This document shows, one piece after another, positions 28,934 to 39,676 of a DNA stretch of 43,456 bases (positions are counted from its first letter, which is position 1; each line of letters begins with the position of its first letter). A model generated the notes under the pieces. The model made no database searches. It was not told the origin of the DNA and saw only the letters and a list, made by a program, of their open reading frames with translations. The stretch is taken from positions 1 through 43,456 of the forward strand of contig JABBAU010000031.1 in the NCBI GenBank assembly GCA_018607785.1. The letters are read 5' to 3'. Source of the DNA: Methylobacillus sp. GTDB lineage: Bacteria; Pseudomonadota; Gammaproteobacteria; Burkholderiales; Methylophilaceae. Position numbers and translations under genes: made by a program.

Positions 28934-30274
28934 CTAAGCTCCAGCAGCAATAGTCATATCAGTGATTAATACTGAACCCATATATTCAGAACCATTCGTA
29001 TACGTATCATTACCAACATCAGAAATATTTAACAGCATATCTTTCATATTCCCAGCTATGGTTATCTCCTCAACAGGATGTATTATGGTCCCTTCTTCCA
29101 CCCAAAACCCTGCAACACCCCTAGAATAATCACCTGTCACCATATTCAAACCATGACCAAGCAATTCTGTAACAACCAATCCCCTTTTCATCTTTTTTAA
29201 TAGCCCATCAAAATTAAGATTTGACGGATTGGCTATTAAGTTATGCGCGCCTCCGGCATTACCCGTTGTTTCCATATTTAATCTTCTTGCACTATACGAA
29301 GACAAGAAATAACCTTTCAAAAAACCTTTTTCAACAACAACTCTTGGTTTCACAAAAACTCCATCCCCATCAAAATAGGTTGTAGCATTTCCATTTTTTA
29401 AGTACGGGTCTTCATGAACCGTGAGGCTTTCAGAGGCAATTTTCTTATCAAGTGAATCTAATAAAAAAGATGTTTTACGATACTGGTTTGTTCCAGACGT
29501 TGCCGAAACCAAAGAAGAAAGCAAAGAGGTAGCTACCCGTGATTCAAAAATTACAGGATATTTGCCTGTTTTTATTCGCTTAGGCATCAAACGCATTAGG
29601 GCTCTTTTAGCAGAGCTTTCACCAACTTCTTTTAAGGGACTCAAGTCAGAAATTTTACGGGCATTACTGTAGCTGTAATCCCTTTGCATCCCAGAACTAT
29701 CCTTCGCTATGACAGAGCAACTAATTGTGTGTCGAGAAGATGGAAACCCGCCTAAAAATCCATTTGAATTTGCCTGAACAAATAGATTTTTTGAAGAGCT
29801 AAAATTAGCTCCTTCAGAATTATCTATTTTTTTATCAAATGCCAATGCCGCTTTCTCTGCCTCTAATGCACAATTAATCATTTCATCTTGCGATTCTTCA
29901 AATGGATAATATAAATCGAGCTCTATCTTTTTTTTTGGAAATAATGATGCACTAGCGAGACCGAAAGCCTTATCCTCACCAGTAAATTTCGCAATATCGC
30001 AGGCAGCATCAATGCAAGATGATATTGCTTCTTTACTAAAATCAGATGTCGTTGCTACCCCTCTTTTCTTCCCAAAATATACTGTAATAGACAAACTTTT
30101 ATCATTATTCAATGAAACTGATTCTAGTTTTTTTAATCTGACTGATACTGAAGTGCCAGAATCAATATCAATTTCAACATCTGATTCGGATGCACCTCTG
30201 ACTTTAGCGATTTTATTTATGTCTTCGGCTAACTCACATAAATCATCTTGGGAATAATTGAGTAATTTAATCAT
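28934..30274 (-). CDS. pmbA: Metalloprotease PmbA (TldD/PmbA family)
   Basis: KKRGVATTSDFS, SARRLNMETTGNAGGAHNL, VTELLGHGLNMVTGDYSRGVAGFWVE. Confidence 0.96.
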   Translation of the reverse strand: MIKLLNYSQDDLCELAEDINKIAKVRGASESDVEIDIDSGTSVSVRLKKLESVSLNNDKSLSITVYFGKKRGVATTSDFSKEAISSCIDAACDIAKFTGEDKAFGLASASLFPKKKIELDLYYPFEESQDEMINCALEAEKAALAFDKKIDNSEGANFSSSKNLFVQANSNGFLGGFPSSRHTISCSVIAKDSSGMQRDYSYSNARKISDLSPLKEVGESSAKRALMRLMPKRIKTGKYPVIFESRVATSLLSSLVSATSGTNQYRKTSFLLDSLDKKIASESLTVHEDPYLKNGNATTYFDGDGVFVKPRVVVEKGFLKGYFLSSYSARRLNMETTGNAGGAHNLIANPSNLNFDGLLKKMKRGLVVTELLGHGLNMVTGDYSRGVAGFWVEEGTIIHPVEEITIAGNMKDMLLNISDVGNDTYTNGSEYMGSVLITDMTIAAGA

Positions 30275-30342
30275 TCAACATTTGAAAATTATTAAAATGA
30301 TATGATACATAATGAAAATGAAGATTTGGTATTAAATTTTAA

Positions 30343-30831
30343 ATGATAGATATGATAGATAATTTAATCAGTAAAACGGCACTTAAAAAAAAGGCTAAAG
30401 ATGTACACGCCTTTGGCAAAATTTTGGCCTCTTTGACAGATAAACAAATAGCCCAAATGGAACTCCCTGAAAATATTATTGTGGCAATTAAAGATCTAAA
30501 GGATATTAAAAGAAGCTCAGCTCAAAAGAGACAAAGTTTATATTTAGCAAAATTACTAAGAGGGATTGATCTTTCAAAGGCCTACGAGTTCGTTGATCAA
30601 TTAAAGTTTGAATCTAAAAGTGAAATAAGAAAGCATCATCAAGCAGAGGTTTGGCGAGATAAACTTATTACGGATGTTTCCAATTTAACAAACCTAGTAA
30701 ACGAAATGGAAGGTATTGAGATTCAAAGATTGAGAAGTCTGGTCACCAATGCCCAAAAAGAAATTAAGCAAGAGGGATTAAAAAAGCATCAAAGAGAGCT
30801 CTTTCGTTACTTAAAAGAAATTTTTCAGTGA
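30343..30831 (+). CDS. yjgA: Ribosome-associated protein YjgA/DarP (DUF615)
   Basis: KRSSAQKRQSLYLAKLLR, HHQAEVWRDKL, LRSLVTNAQKE, RELFRYLKE; divergent from pmbA as is typical. Confidence 0.93.
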   Translation: MIDMIDNLISKTALKKKAKDVHAFGKILASLTDKQIAQMELPENIIVAIKDLKDIKRSSAQKRQSLYLAKLLRGIDLSKAYEFVDQLKFESKSEIRKHHQAEVWRDKLITDVSNLTNLVNEMEGIEIQRLRSLVTNAQKEIKQEGLKKHQRELFRYLKEIFQ

Positions 30832-30832
30832 G

Positions 30833-31582
30833 TTAAATACTTGCAACTGTTTGAGAGGCTTTACCATTCCTCATATAGCCAACATCAATATCGGTGCCTT
30901 TATTTTTCCTAATCAGAGATATTAATTCATCAGGGGTTGATACTTTTTGACCATTAATTGAAATAATGCTGTCATTTCTCATTATTCCAGCTTTTGCAGC
31001 TGCAGATCCTTTGATAACGGCAATCACCTGAACGCCCTCGGCGTTCTCTCTGTTTTCACCTTGGCCAAGCTCAATAAAATGGGTCCCGAACGTTGGCTTT
31101 GGAAGTTTAACCCAGTAGGATGCGTAAAAGTCATACATTACATTGGCATCAACTAAGTCTTCTTCAGTTATTTCAATTTCAGTTACCTTCCCGAAATCTT
31201 TGACTCGCTTTTCTTCAATCGCTTTTCTTCTTGCCTGTTTAAATTTTGAAGCTCTATCCCCTTGATTGATTTGTCTGTCATAAATTAGGATTAAATCAGC
31301 CTTAATTTTTTGACCATGCTCGAGAGCAACAGCTGGCGGTATGTTAGTGCTCACAAACCCTGAAAAGCCCATAAAGTCATATCCATTTTCTAACATCATC
31401 ACATTATCAGTATCCTTATCCCAACCCCTCATGATTTTAGTATCAGGGGTTTGTTGAAATGACTTAAAGCCTTCAGGACTCTGTATAACGTAATTTTTTT
31501 CAAATAAATTTTCTTCTGCAACTAAATTTGTTGAAATAGAAAAAACTACTATAAAAATTAAATTAAAAATGGATTTATTCAT
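30833..31582 (-). CDS. Exported PDZ-domain protein without an evident protease domain
   Basis: Signal peptide; C-terminal PDZ: GVQVIAVIKGSAAAKAGIMRNDSIISINGQKVSTPDELISLI. Confidence 0.85.
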   Translation of the reverse strand: MNKSIFNLIFIVVFSISTNLVAEENLFEKNYVIQSPEGFKSFQQTPDTKIMRGWDKDTDNVMMLENGYDFMGFSGFVSTNIPPAVALEHGQKIKADLILIYDRQINQGDRASKFKQARRKAIEEKRVKDFGKVTEIEITEEDLVDANVMYDFYASYWVKLPKPTFGTHFIELGQGENRENAEGVQVIAVIKGSAAAKAGIMRNDSIISINGQKVSTPDELISLIRKNKGTDIDVGYMRNGKASQTVASI

Positions 31583-31637
31583 ACGACTCCCTTGGTAATG
31601 ATAAAATTGATTTTCTTAATACAATAATGACATACCT

Positions 31638-32213
31638 ATGGAAGAAAAATTCATTAAAATTGGATTAGTATCAATTAGTGATCGAGCATCCGCTGGAGTC
31701 TACGAAGATAAAGGTATACCTGAATTAGAAGCTTGGCTAAAAAAAACTTTAAAGACTAATTTTCATACGGAATCTATTGTCATCCCAGATGAGCTTTCCA
31801 AAATCAAAAGTACTTTAATCGATTTTAGTGATTTAAAAAAATGTTCATTAATTCTAACAACTGGAGGTACAGGGCCTGCTTTAAGAGATGTAACACCTGA
31901 AGCTACCTTAGCTATTGGCGACAAAGAGATGCCTGGATTTGGTGAGCAAATGCGTCAAATTAGCTTAAATTTTGTCCCAACAGCCATCTTATCAAGGCAA
32001 GTCGCCGTTATTAGAAAAAGTACTCTTATCATTAATCTTCCAGGTCAGCCTAAGGCCATTGTCGAAACATTAGAAGGCGTAAAAGATAAACAGAATAATA
32101 TAATAACGCATGGCATTTTTGCTTCAGTAGCTTATTGCCTTGACCTAATTGGTGCCCCATACATTGAAACAAAGGAAGAATTCGTAAGATCTTTCAGGCC
32201 AAAGAAGAAATGA
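31638..32213 (+). CDS. mog: Molybdopterin adenylyltransferase
   Basis: GLVSISDRASAGVYEDKGIPEL, LILTTGGTGPALRDVTPEAT. Confidence 0.93.
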   Translation: MEEKFIKIGLVSISDRASAGVYEDKGIPELEAWLKKTLKTNFHTESIVIPDELSKIKSTLIDFSDLKKCSLILTTGGTGPALRDVTPEATLAIGDKEMPGFGEQMRQISLNFVPTAILSRQVAVIRKSTLIINLPGQPKAIVETLEGVKDKQNNIITHGIFASVAYCLDLIGAPYIETKEEFVRSFRPKKK

Positions 32214-33154
32214 AAACTGAATTTGAGCTTATCGAAAAATACTTTAATAAAAAATCTATGAAAGCTCACAAGGGTATTGGTGACGATGCTGCATTATTTG
32301 AAAGAGATAAGGATAATTATTGGGCAATTTCAACAGACATGCTGAATGAAAAGATTCATTTCTTACCAAATACAAATCCTTATAAACTTGGGTGGAAAGC
32401 AATGGCAGTCAATGTTTCTGATATTCTATCAATGGGTGCTTCTCCTATGTTTGCCTTACTCTCAATTGCCCTCCCAAAATCAAATAGTGAATGGCTTAAA
32501 AAATTCTCTCAAGGATTCTTTGCTTGCTGCAAACTATACAATGCTGAACTCATAGGAGGAGACACTACAAAAGGTCCCCTATCTATCAATGTTACTGTTT
32601 TAGGAAGTGTTAATAAAAAAAATGTTTTGCTTAGATCAGGGGCAAAAATTGGGGATGATATTTGGGTCACAGGAGAGCTTGGGCTTGCAGCTTTAGGGCT
32701 AAAAATAGCAAAAAAAAATATAACTGCCCCTAGTACATTGTCAAAAAAATCTATGGATGCTCTTGAAAAACCCGTGCCAGATATGATTGCTATTAAAAAG
32801 ATTCATTCCTTTTGTAATGCAGGGATAGATGTTTCAGATGGCTTTATAGCTGACTTAAATCATATTTTAAATGCTTCCAAAGTGGGGGCCAAGGTTTTCC
32901 TGGATGATCTTCCAATAAATAACTGGTTAAGAAAAAATAAAAAAGTAGATTTAGCTCTTTATGGAGGCGACGATTATCAAACAATCCTGACAGCATCAAA
33001 AAAAATGCGGTCTACTATAGAAAAATTAATCAAAAAAAATAAATTAGATATTTCAAGGGTAGGTTTTGTGACTCGAGATAAAAAACTTGTTATGGATGAT
33101 CATGATAAAGAGATAAAATTAAAAAAAGGTTATGAGCATTTTGAAAATAAATAA
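32210..33154 (+). CDS. thiL: Thiamine-monophosphate kinase
   Basis: KGIGDDAALFE, STDMLNEKIHFL, NVSDILSMGASPMFALLSIALP, GGDTTKGPLSINVT. Confidence 0.96.
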   Translation: MKTEFELIEKYFNKKSMKAHKGIGDDAALFERDKDNYWAISTDMLNEKIHFLPNTNPYKLGWKAMAVNVSDILSMGASPMFALLSIALPKSNSEWLKKFSQGFFACCKLYNAELIGGDTTKGPLSINVTVLGSVNKKNVLLRSGAKIGDDIWVTGELGLAALGLKIAKKNITAPSTLSKKSMDALEKPVPDMIAIKKIHSFCNAGIDVSDGFIADLNHILNASKVGAKVFLDDLPINNWLRKNKKVDLALYGGDDYQTILTASKKMRSTIEKLIKKNKLDISRVGFVTRDKKLVMDDHDKEIKLKKGYEHFENK

Positions 33155-33614
33155 ACTACTTTTAAAAAATGAGTCCACATTTATTGCGTTGGGATTCGGT
33201 TCAGGTTTAGCAAATTTTGCACCAGGCACGATTGGAACATTAGTCGCAATACCCTTATATTACTTTACTCAATTACTCCCTCAACATTATGATTATTTTT
33301 TCGTAACAACTCTTTTTTTTATAGGCATTTATGTATCAAACAAAACCTGCATCATGATGAAAGTTAAAGATCCATCCTGCATTGTGATCGACGAAATAGT
33401 GGCATTTCTCGCTCTTTTAATTTACTTTAAACCAAGTTTATTTGAGATGTTTTTTATCTTTTTATTATTTAGAATATTTGATATTTTTAAACCGTTCCCC
33501 ATTGATATTCTTGAAAAGAAATTTGATGGTGGCTTTGGCATCATGATTGATGATATCGCAGCTGCTCTTTATGCGGCGTTAATAATGATTATTTTTACTA
33601 AATATGTTTTCTAA
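33132..33614 (+). CDS. pgpA: Phosphatidylglycerophosphatase A
   Basis: ALGFGSGLANFAPGTIGTLVAIP, DPSCIVIDEIVAF, FRIFDIFKPFPIDILE, GFGIMIDDIAAALYA. Confidence 0.96.
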   Translation: MSILKINKLLLKNESTFIALGFGSGLANFAPGTIGTLVAIPLYYFTQLLPQHYDYFFVTTLFFIGIYVSNKTCIMMKVKDPSCIVIDEIVAFLALLIYFKPSLFEMFFIFLLFRIFDIFKPFPIDILEKKFDGGFGIMIDDIAAALYAALIMIIFTKYVF

Positions 33615-34092
33615 AAAACTTAAAATAATTTCTCATAAATTAGCAAATCAATGTATTAAAAGGAATATTCATCTTGTCACAGCTGAGTCATGCACAGGTG
33701 GTCTTTTATCAGCAATATTTACTGAAATACCTGGAAGCTCTAATTGGTTTGATAGAGGTTATGTAACCTACAGCAATAATGCGAAAATAGATTTATTAGG
33801 CGTGAGCGAAAAAAATTTAAATAATTTTGGGGCTGTTAGCCAAGAAATTGCCAATGAAATGTCACTAGGGGCTTTAAGAAATAGTGAAGCTAATTTAAGT
33901 GTAAGCATTACAGGTATTGCTGGTCCTGATGGTGGATCAATAGAAAAACCTATAGGAACTGTTTTTTTTGCTTTTGCTAATGAAAAAAAAATAATTCTGG
34001 AACATAAAGCAAAGTTTAATGGGTCAAGAGAGAAAATTAGAGAAGAATCTATACTTTTTGTATTAAATGAACTCTTGAACCTTACGTTATAA
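33604..34092 (+). CDS. pncC: CinA C-terminal domain / nicotinamide-nucleotide amidase PncC
   Basis: TAESCTGGLLSAIFTEIPGSSNWFDRGYVTYSN, VSITGIAGPDGGS. Confidence 0.95.
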   Translation: MFSKKLKIISHKLANQCIKRNIHLVTAESCTGGLLSAIFTEIPGSSNWFDRGYVTYSNNAKIDLLGVSEKNLNNFGAVSQEIANEMSLGALRNSEANLSVSITGIAGPDGGSIEKPIGTVFFAFANEKKIILEHKAKFNGSREKIREESILFVLNELLNLTL

Positions 34093-34149
34093 CAACAAGT
34101 ATGAAATAATAAAAAACAATTAAAAACTCTTATCAAAGGTAACCATTTA

Positions 34150-35196
34150 ATGGATGAAAATAAAAGAAAAGCCCTAGATGCAGCTCTTGCGCAAATAGAT
34201 AAACAGTATGGAAAAGGTTCAGTAATGAGAATGGATGACACCTCAGTCGTCGAAGACATCCAATCAGTCTCAACTGGCTCATTGGGACTTGATATCGCAC
34301 TTGGAATTGGTGGTTTGCCGAGAGGACGTGTCATTGAAATATATGGTCCAGAGTCTTCAGGAAAAACTTCGCTTACACTCTCAGTGATTGCTCAAATGCA
34401 GAAAGTAGGGGGTACAGCTGCTTTTATAGATGCTGAACACGCACTTGATATCCAATATGCAGCAAAACTTGGGGTAAATATTGAGGAATTACTTGTTTCA
34501 CAACCAGATACGGGCGAGCAAGCACTTGAAATTGCGGACATGCTTGTTAGAAGTGGTTCCGTTGACATTGTTGTCGTAGATTCTGTTGCTGCATTAACAC
34601 CTCGAGCAGAAATAGAAGGGGATATGGGTGACTCTCATATGGGCTTACAAGCTAGGCTTATGTCACAGGCATTAAGAAAATTAACAAGCAATATTAAAAA
34701 AACAAATACTATGGTCATCTTTATCAACCAGCTTAGAATGAAAATTGGTGTTATGTTTGGCAATCCAGAAACAACTACAGGTGGAAATGCACTCAAATTT
34801 TACGCTTCTGTCAGGCTTGATATAAGAAGAATAGGCGCAATTAAAAAAGATGATGAAGTCATTGGTGCTGAAACAAGAGTTAAGGTTGTTAAAAACAAAG
34901 TTGCGCCGCCATTTAGAAAGGCTGAATTTGATATGCTTTATGGGGAGGGCATCTCTTTAGAAGGCGAAATTATAGATCAGGCAGTTAAATTAAACATCAT
35001 AGAAAAGTCAGGTTCATGGTACAGCTATAATGGCGATAAAATTGGTCAAGGTAAAGATAATGTCAGAGATTTCCTTAAAGATAATCCAGAAATATCTAAA
35101 GATATTGAAAATCAAGTTAGGGATAAATCAAGTATTTCAGCAGAAATTGAAATAGAAGATACAACACCTGAGGATGATGCAGAATCTGAAAAGTAA
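34150..35196 (+). CDS. recA: Recombinase A
   Basis: [79 protein letters not shown]. Confidence 0.99.
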   Translation: MDENKRKALDAALAQIDKQYGKGSVMRMDDTSVVEDIQSVSTGSLGLDIALGIGGLPRGRVIEIYGPESSGKTSLTLSVIAQMQKVGGTAAFIDAEHALDIQYAAKLGVNIEELLVSQPDTGEQALEIADMLVRSGSVDIVVVDSVAALTPRAEIEGDMGDSHMGLQARLMSQALRKLTSNIKKTNTMVIFINQLRMKIGVMFGNPETTTGGNALKFYASVRLDIRRIGAIKKDDEVIGAETRVKVVKNKVAPPFRKAEFDMLYGEGISLEGEIIDQAVKLNIIEKSGSWYSYNGDKIGQGKDNVRDFLKDNPEISKDIENQVRDKSSISAEIEIEDTTPEDDAESEK

Positions 35197-35659
35197 TATT
35201 GATAAAAATATTACCTTATTAAAGAAAAGAGCACTTTATTATCTAGGCAAAAGAGAATACTCTCGTCTAGAATTATTTAAGAAAATAAATGCTTATGCTA
35301 TAGAACTTGAACTTGATAATCAAAATATAAAAGACACACTTAACGATCTTGAAAGTGATAATTGGTTATCAGATCAAAGATTCACAGAGCAATTTATATT
35401 TGCAAAAAAAGGTAAATATGGAGCCGAGAAAATTAGATACGAATTGAAAAATAGAGGAGTTAATGAAGATATTATAAATAATGAGCTCTTCAAAATAAAA
35501 ATAGAGAGTTATTCGCTCGCAAAAAAAGTTTGGTCAAAGAAATTTTCTGAAACTCCAAAGTCATTAGAGGAGAGAGCTAAACAAATAAGATTTCTCCAGG
35601 GAAGAGGTTTTGACATAGAATTAATTAAAAAAATCTTATCTGGAAAAAGTTTTGATTAA
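35174..35659 (+). CDS. recX: Regulatory protein RecX
   Basis: [48 protein letters not shown]; overlaps recA 3' end. Confidence 0.94.
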   Translation: MMQNLKSNIDKNITLLKKRALYYLGKREYSRLELFKKINAYAIELELDNQNIKDTLNDLESDNWLSDQRFTEQFIFAKKGKYGAEKIRYELKNRGVNEDIINNELFKIKIESYSLAKKVWSKKFSETPKSLEERAKQIRFLQGRGFDIELIKKILSGKSFD

Positions 35660-35662
35660 GCT

Positions 35663-38296
35663 ATGAAAAATAAAATCATCTTAACTGAAAAAGAAATTAG
35701 AAATAAATTTCTAGATTTTTTTGCCTCAAAAGGCCATGAAATTGTTCCCTCTTCAAGCTTAGTACCTCATGACGACCCGACATTACTTTTCACAAATGCC
35801 GGTATGAACCAATTTAAAGAAATTTTCTTAGGAAATGAGAAAAAAAGTTATTTGCGTGCAACGTCTAGTCAGCGCTGCGTAAGAGCAGGAGGAAAGCATA
35901 ATGATTTAGAGAATGTTGGCTATACAGCAAGACATCTAACTTTTTTTGAAATGCTCGGTAATTTTAGTTTTGGTGATTACTTTAAAAAAGAAGCTATCAC
36001 ATTTGCCTGGGAGTTATTAACAGAGGTCTATAAAATACCATCTTCAAAATTATCGGTCACGGTATATAAAGAGGATAAAGAGGCTTTCGAAATTTGGTCA
36101 AATGAAATAAATTTACCGAAAGATAAAATTATTCTTATTGGAGATAATAAAGGAAGTAAATATGCTTCAGATAATTTTTGGATGATGGGAGATACCGGAC
36201 CATGTGGTCCTTGCAGTGAGATCTTCTATGACCACGGTGAAGATTATTTTGGAGGCCCCCCTGGATCAAAAGATGAGGATGGTGACCGTTTCATAGAGAT
36301 CTGGAATTTAGTTTTTATGCAATACAACCGTGATGAATTTGGAAAAATGAATCTTCTACCAAAGCCATCAGTAGATACAGGAATGGGTTTGGAGAGAATT
36401 TCAGCAGTTCTTCAGGATGTCCATTCAAACTATGAGATTGATTTATTTAAAAAATTAATTGCTGAGATAGGCAATATTACTAACACTAAAGATTTAAATC
36501 ATAATTCACTCAAGGTAATTGCAGATCACATTAGAACATCCACCTATCTCATAAGAGATGGGGTATTACCTGCAAATGAAGGAAGGGGTTATGTTTTAAG
36601 AAGAATTATTCGAAGAGCTATTAGGCACGGCTATAAACTGGGTTGTAAGAAACCTTTCTTTAATAAGCTAGTACCTTTTGTTTTAAAGCTTATGGATGAC
36701 GATAAAAATGTAACAAATTCCAAAATAAAATCTATCGAAAAGGAAATATTTTTAGAAGAGGAGCGTTTCTTTGTTACCATCGAGAATGGTATGTCTATTC
36801 TTGATAATGCTATAAAAGAGACTCAAAATAAAAATTTAAAAATGCTTGACGGTGAGATTGCTTTTAAATTACATGACACTTATGGCTTCCCTCTGGATTT
36901 AACTGCCGACATTTGCCGAGAAAATAAGATTGACGTTGACATAAAAACATTTGAAATTTCAATGAAATCTCAAAAAACTATGGCACGAGAATCAGGTAAA
37001 TTCAAACAAATTAAAACCCTAACTTACGAAGGCAAAGAAACAGAATTCCTGGGCTATAAGGAAAATAACTCTTCATCTAAAATTTTAGCAATCTACAAAA
37101 ATGATGTCGAAGTAGATGAAATCAACAGTAAAGATGAAGCTGTACTTATTCTAGATAAAACACCTTTTTATGCAGAATCTGGTGGTCAAGTGGGTGATCA
37201 AGGGGTAATTGAGTCTGAGAATGATCAGTTTACTGTCCAAGATACGATTAAAATTAAAAAAAATGTATATGGGCACATTGGTAAGGTTAAATCTGGATCT
37301 TTTAGAATAAATCAAAAAATTAAAGCTCAAATTGACATCGAGAGAAGAAATCATATTAAGCGAAATCATTCAGTTACCCACCTACTCCATAAGGCTTTAA
37401 AAATTGTACTTGGTGATCACGTTGAGCAAAAGGGTTCGCTTGTTGATAATCTTAAAACGAGGTTCGATTTTTCACATACGAAACCTATTTCAAATGAAGA
37501 GCTAAATGAAGTTGAGACTATAGTCAATAATGAAATTTTATTGAATAAAAGAACAAATACCGAAATGATGGCTATAGATCAAGCAAAAGAATCAGGAGCA
37601 TTAATGCTTTTTGGTGAAAAATATGATTCAGATGTACGTGTACTAACTATTGGAAATAGCATTGAATTATGTGGTGGTACACACGTCGAAAGTACTGGTG
37701 ATATAGGTCTCTTTAAAATCTATTCTGAATCTGGAGTGGCATCTGGAGTCAGAAGGATTGAAGGTGTTTCTGGCTACAACCTAATGAATCTTTTGAATGA
37801 ACAAACAGAGTTATTAAATAAGATTTCTAAAGATTTAAATACAAATACCATGGAAATACCATCAAAAATTACCAGCATTCTGACTCAGATAAAAGATAAT
37901 GAAAAAATACAAAACCAACTCAAATCTCAACTGGCACTTAATCAGACCGACGAATTAATTTCAAAAGCTATCAAAATAAATGATTTTAATTATTTAAATG
38001 AGATTATTAATGAGCAAGGGCCTAATGAATTAAGAGGGATGATTGATAAATTAAAACAAAAACTCCAAACAGCAGTTATAATACTAGCCTCAGTAAACGA
38101 CTCGAATGTAAGTTTTGCTGTTGGGGTCACAGATAACCTTACAGATAAAATTGATGCAGGAACCATTGCTAAAACTCTTGGAGAGAAAGTTGGTGGCAAA
38201 GGTGGAGGTAGAAAAAATATGGCAATGGCAGGTGGTACAAATACAAAACTAGTTCATGAAGCGTTCAAACTCGTTCAAACAAGTCTAAGCAAATAA
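35663..38296 (+). CDS. alaS: Alanyl-tRNA synthetase
   Basis: LLFTNAGMNQFKEIFLG, RCVRAGGKHNDLENVGYTARHLTFFEMLGNFSFGDYFKKEAI, CGGTHVESTGDIG. Confidence 0.99.
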   Translation: MKNKIILTEKEIRNKFLDFFASKGHEIVPSSSLVPHDDPTLLFTNAGMNQFKEIFLGNEKKSYLRATSSQRCVRAGGKHNDLENVGYTARHLTFFEMLGNFSFGDYFKKEAITFAWELLTEVYKIPSSKLSVTVYKEDKEAFEIWSNEINLPKDKIILIGDNKGSKYASDNFWMMGDTGPCGPCSEIFYDHGEDYFGGPPGSKDEDGDRFIEIWNLVFMQYNRDEFGKMNLLPKPSVDTGMGLERISAVLQDVHSNYEIDLFKKLIAEIGNITNTKDLNHNSLKVIADHIRTSTYLIRDGVLPANEGRGYVLRRIIRRAIRHGYKLGCKKPFFNKLVPFVLKLMDDDKNVTNSKIKSIEKEIFLEEERFFVTIENGMSILDNAIKETQNKNLKMLDGEIAFKLHDTYGFPLDLTADICRENKIDVDIKTFEISMKSQKTMARESGKFKQIKTLTYEGKETEFLGYKENNSSSKILAIYKNDVEVDEINSKDEAVLILDKTPFYAESGGQVGDQGVIESENDQFTVQDTIKIKKNVYGHIGKVKSGSFRINQKIKAQIDIERRNHIKRNHSVTHLLHKALKIVLGDHVEQKGSLVDNLKTRFDFSHTKPISNEELNEVETIVNNEILLNKRTNTEMMAIDQAKESGALMLFGEKYDSDVRVLTIGNSIELCGGTHVESTGDIGLFKIYSESGVASGVRRIEGVSGYNLMNLLNEQTELLNKISKDLNTNTMEIPSKITSILTQIKDNEKIQNQLKSQLALNQTDELISKAIKINDFNYLNEIINEQGPNELRGMIDKLKQKLQTAVIILASVNDSNVSFAVGVTDNLTDKIDAGTIAKTLGEKVGGKGGGRKNMAMAGGTNTKLVHEAFKLVQTSLSK

Positions 38297-38309
38297 AATA
38301 TCTTAAAAA

Positions 38310-39536
38310 ATGAGCATTATCGTACAAAAATTTGGTGGTACATCGGTAGCTAATCCTGAAAGGATTAAGGCAGCAGCTAATATAGCAATAAAAACTTATA
38401 ACCAAGGCCATCAAGTGGTTTTAGTGGTGTCGGCTATGTCAGGCGAGACTAACAAACTGATCAAGCTATGTGAAGAAATGATGCCAAGCCCTGAGTTAAG
38501 AGAATATGATTCTATTGTTTCAACCGGTGAACAAGTTACAAGTGGGTTAATGGCAATGGCCTTAATTAATCTAGGATTTAAATCTAAAAGTTACTCAGGC
38601 CACCAAGTAAAAATTGAAACTGATGGAGCACACAGTAAGGCAAGAATCTTAAATATTGAAGACACAAATCTAAAAAAAGATTTGAAAAATGGTTTTATTG
38701 CCGTTGTTGCGGGATTTCAAGGGGTAGATAAAAAAGGAAATATCACAACACTTGGTCGTGGTGGTTCAGATACAACCGCAGTAGCCCTTGCAGCTGCTCT
38801 TAAAGCTGAGGAGTGTCAAATCTATACAGATGTTGATGGAATTTATACAACAGACCCAAGAGTAGTCCCTGAGGCAAAAAAACTTAAATCAGTCAACTTT
38901 GAGGAAATGTTAGAAATGGCCAGTCTTGGCTCAAAAGTATTACAAACAAGATCAGTTGAATTTGCAGGCAAATATAAAGTGAAGCTCAGAGTTTTATCAA
39001 GCTTTTCACCGAATAACGATGGTACAGAAATTAATTTTGAGGAAAAAAAGAATATGGAAGATCCAATTATTTCAGGTATTGCTTTTAATAGAGATGAGGC
39101 TGAAGTAAATATTCTCGGCGTACCAGATATGCCAGGTATCGCATATCAAATACTAGGTCCAATTGCAGAGGCAAAAATTGATGTGGATGTCATCATTCAG
39201 AACCTAGGTCAAGATGGACTTACTGATTTTACATTCACTGTTCAAAAAAATGATTTAAAGAGAACCTTAAAAATTTTAAATGAAAAAGTAAAAGATCATA
39301 TAAAAGCACGAGAGGTTAAGGGAGACGATAAAATTGCTAAACTCTCAATAATTGGAGTTGGTATGAGATCTCATGTGGGTGTAGCAAGTAAAATGTTTAG
39401 AACACTTGCTGAAGAAGGGGTAAATATTAGTACTATCTCGACAAGTGAAATAAAGATATCAGTTATCCTTGAAGAAAAATCATTGGATAAGGCTGTAAAT
39501 GCTCTTCATAAAGCTTTTGATTTAGATAAAATATAA
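38310..39536 (+). CDS. lysC: Aspartate kinase
   Basis: IVQKFGGTSVANPERIK, TLGRGGSDTTAVALAAALKAEECQIYTDVDGIYTTDPR, two ACT domains. Confidence 0.97.
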   Translation: MSIIVQKFGGTSVANPERIKAAANIAIKTYNQGHQVVLVVSAMSGETNKLIKLCEEMMPSPELREYDSIVSTGEQVTSGLMAMALINLGFKSKSYSGHQVKIETDGAHSKARILNIEDTNLKKDLKNGFIAVVAGFQGVDKKGNITTLGRGGSDTTAVALAAALKAEECQIYTDVDGIYTTDPRVVPEAKKLKSVNFEEMLEMASLGSKVLQTRSVEFAGKYKVKLRVLSSFSPNNDGTEINFEEKKNMEDPIISGIAFNRDEAEVNILGVPDMPGIAYQILGPIAEAKIDVDVIIQNLGQDGLTDFTFTVQKNDLKRTLKILNEKVKDHIKAREVKGDDKIAKLSIIGVGMRSHVGVASKMFRTLAEEGVNISTISTSEIKISVILEEKSLDKAVNALHKAFDLDKI

Positions 39537-39556
39537 GAGTATTGTTACGAAAAATA

Positions 39557-39649
39557 GGAGAGCTGGCTGAGTGGTCGAAAGCACTTCCCTGCTAAGGAAG
39601 CATACGGGGTAAACCTGTATCGAGGGTTCGAATCCCTCGCTCTCCGCCA
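39557..39649 (+). tRNA. tRNA-Ser (anticodon GCT), CCA encoded
   Basis: GGAGAGC/GCTCTCC acceptor, CTTCC-CTGCTAA-GGAAG anticodon arm, long variable arm, GAGGG-TTCGAAT-CCCTC T-arm. Confidence 0.97.
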
Positions 39650-39676
39650 CTTATTCTTAATTTAAGTTACATCAAA

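Noticed and set aside
33768-34334. 188-aa antisense ORF spanning cinA/pncC and recA
   Set aside because: Lies opposite two well-supported genes, crosses their boundary and has no recognisable domain; mirror ORF.
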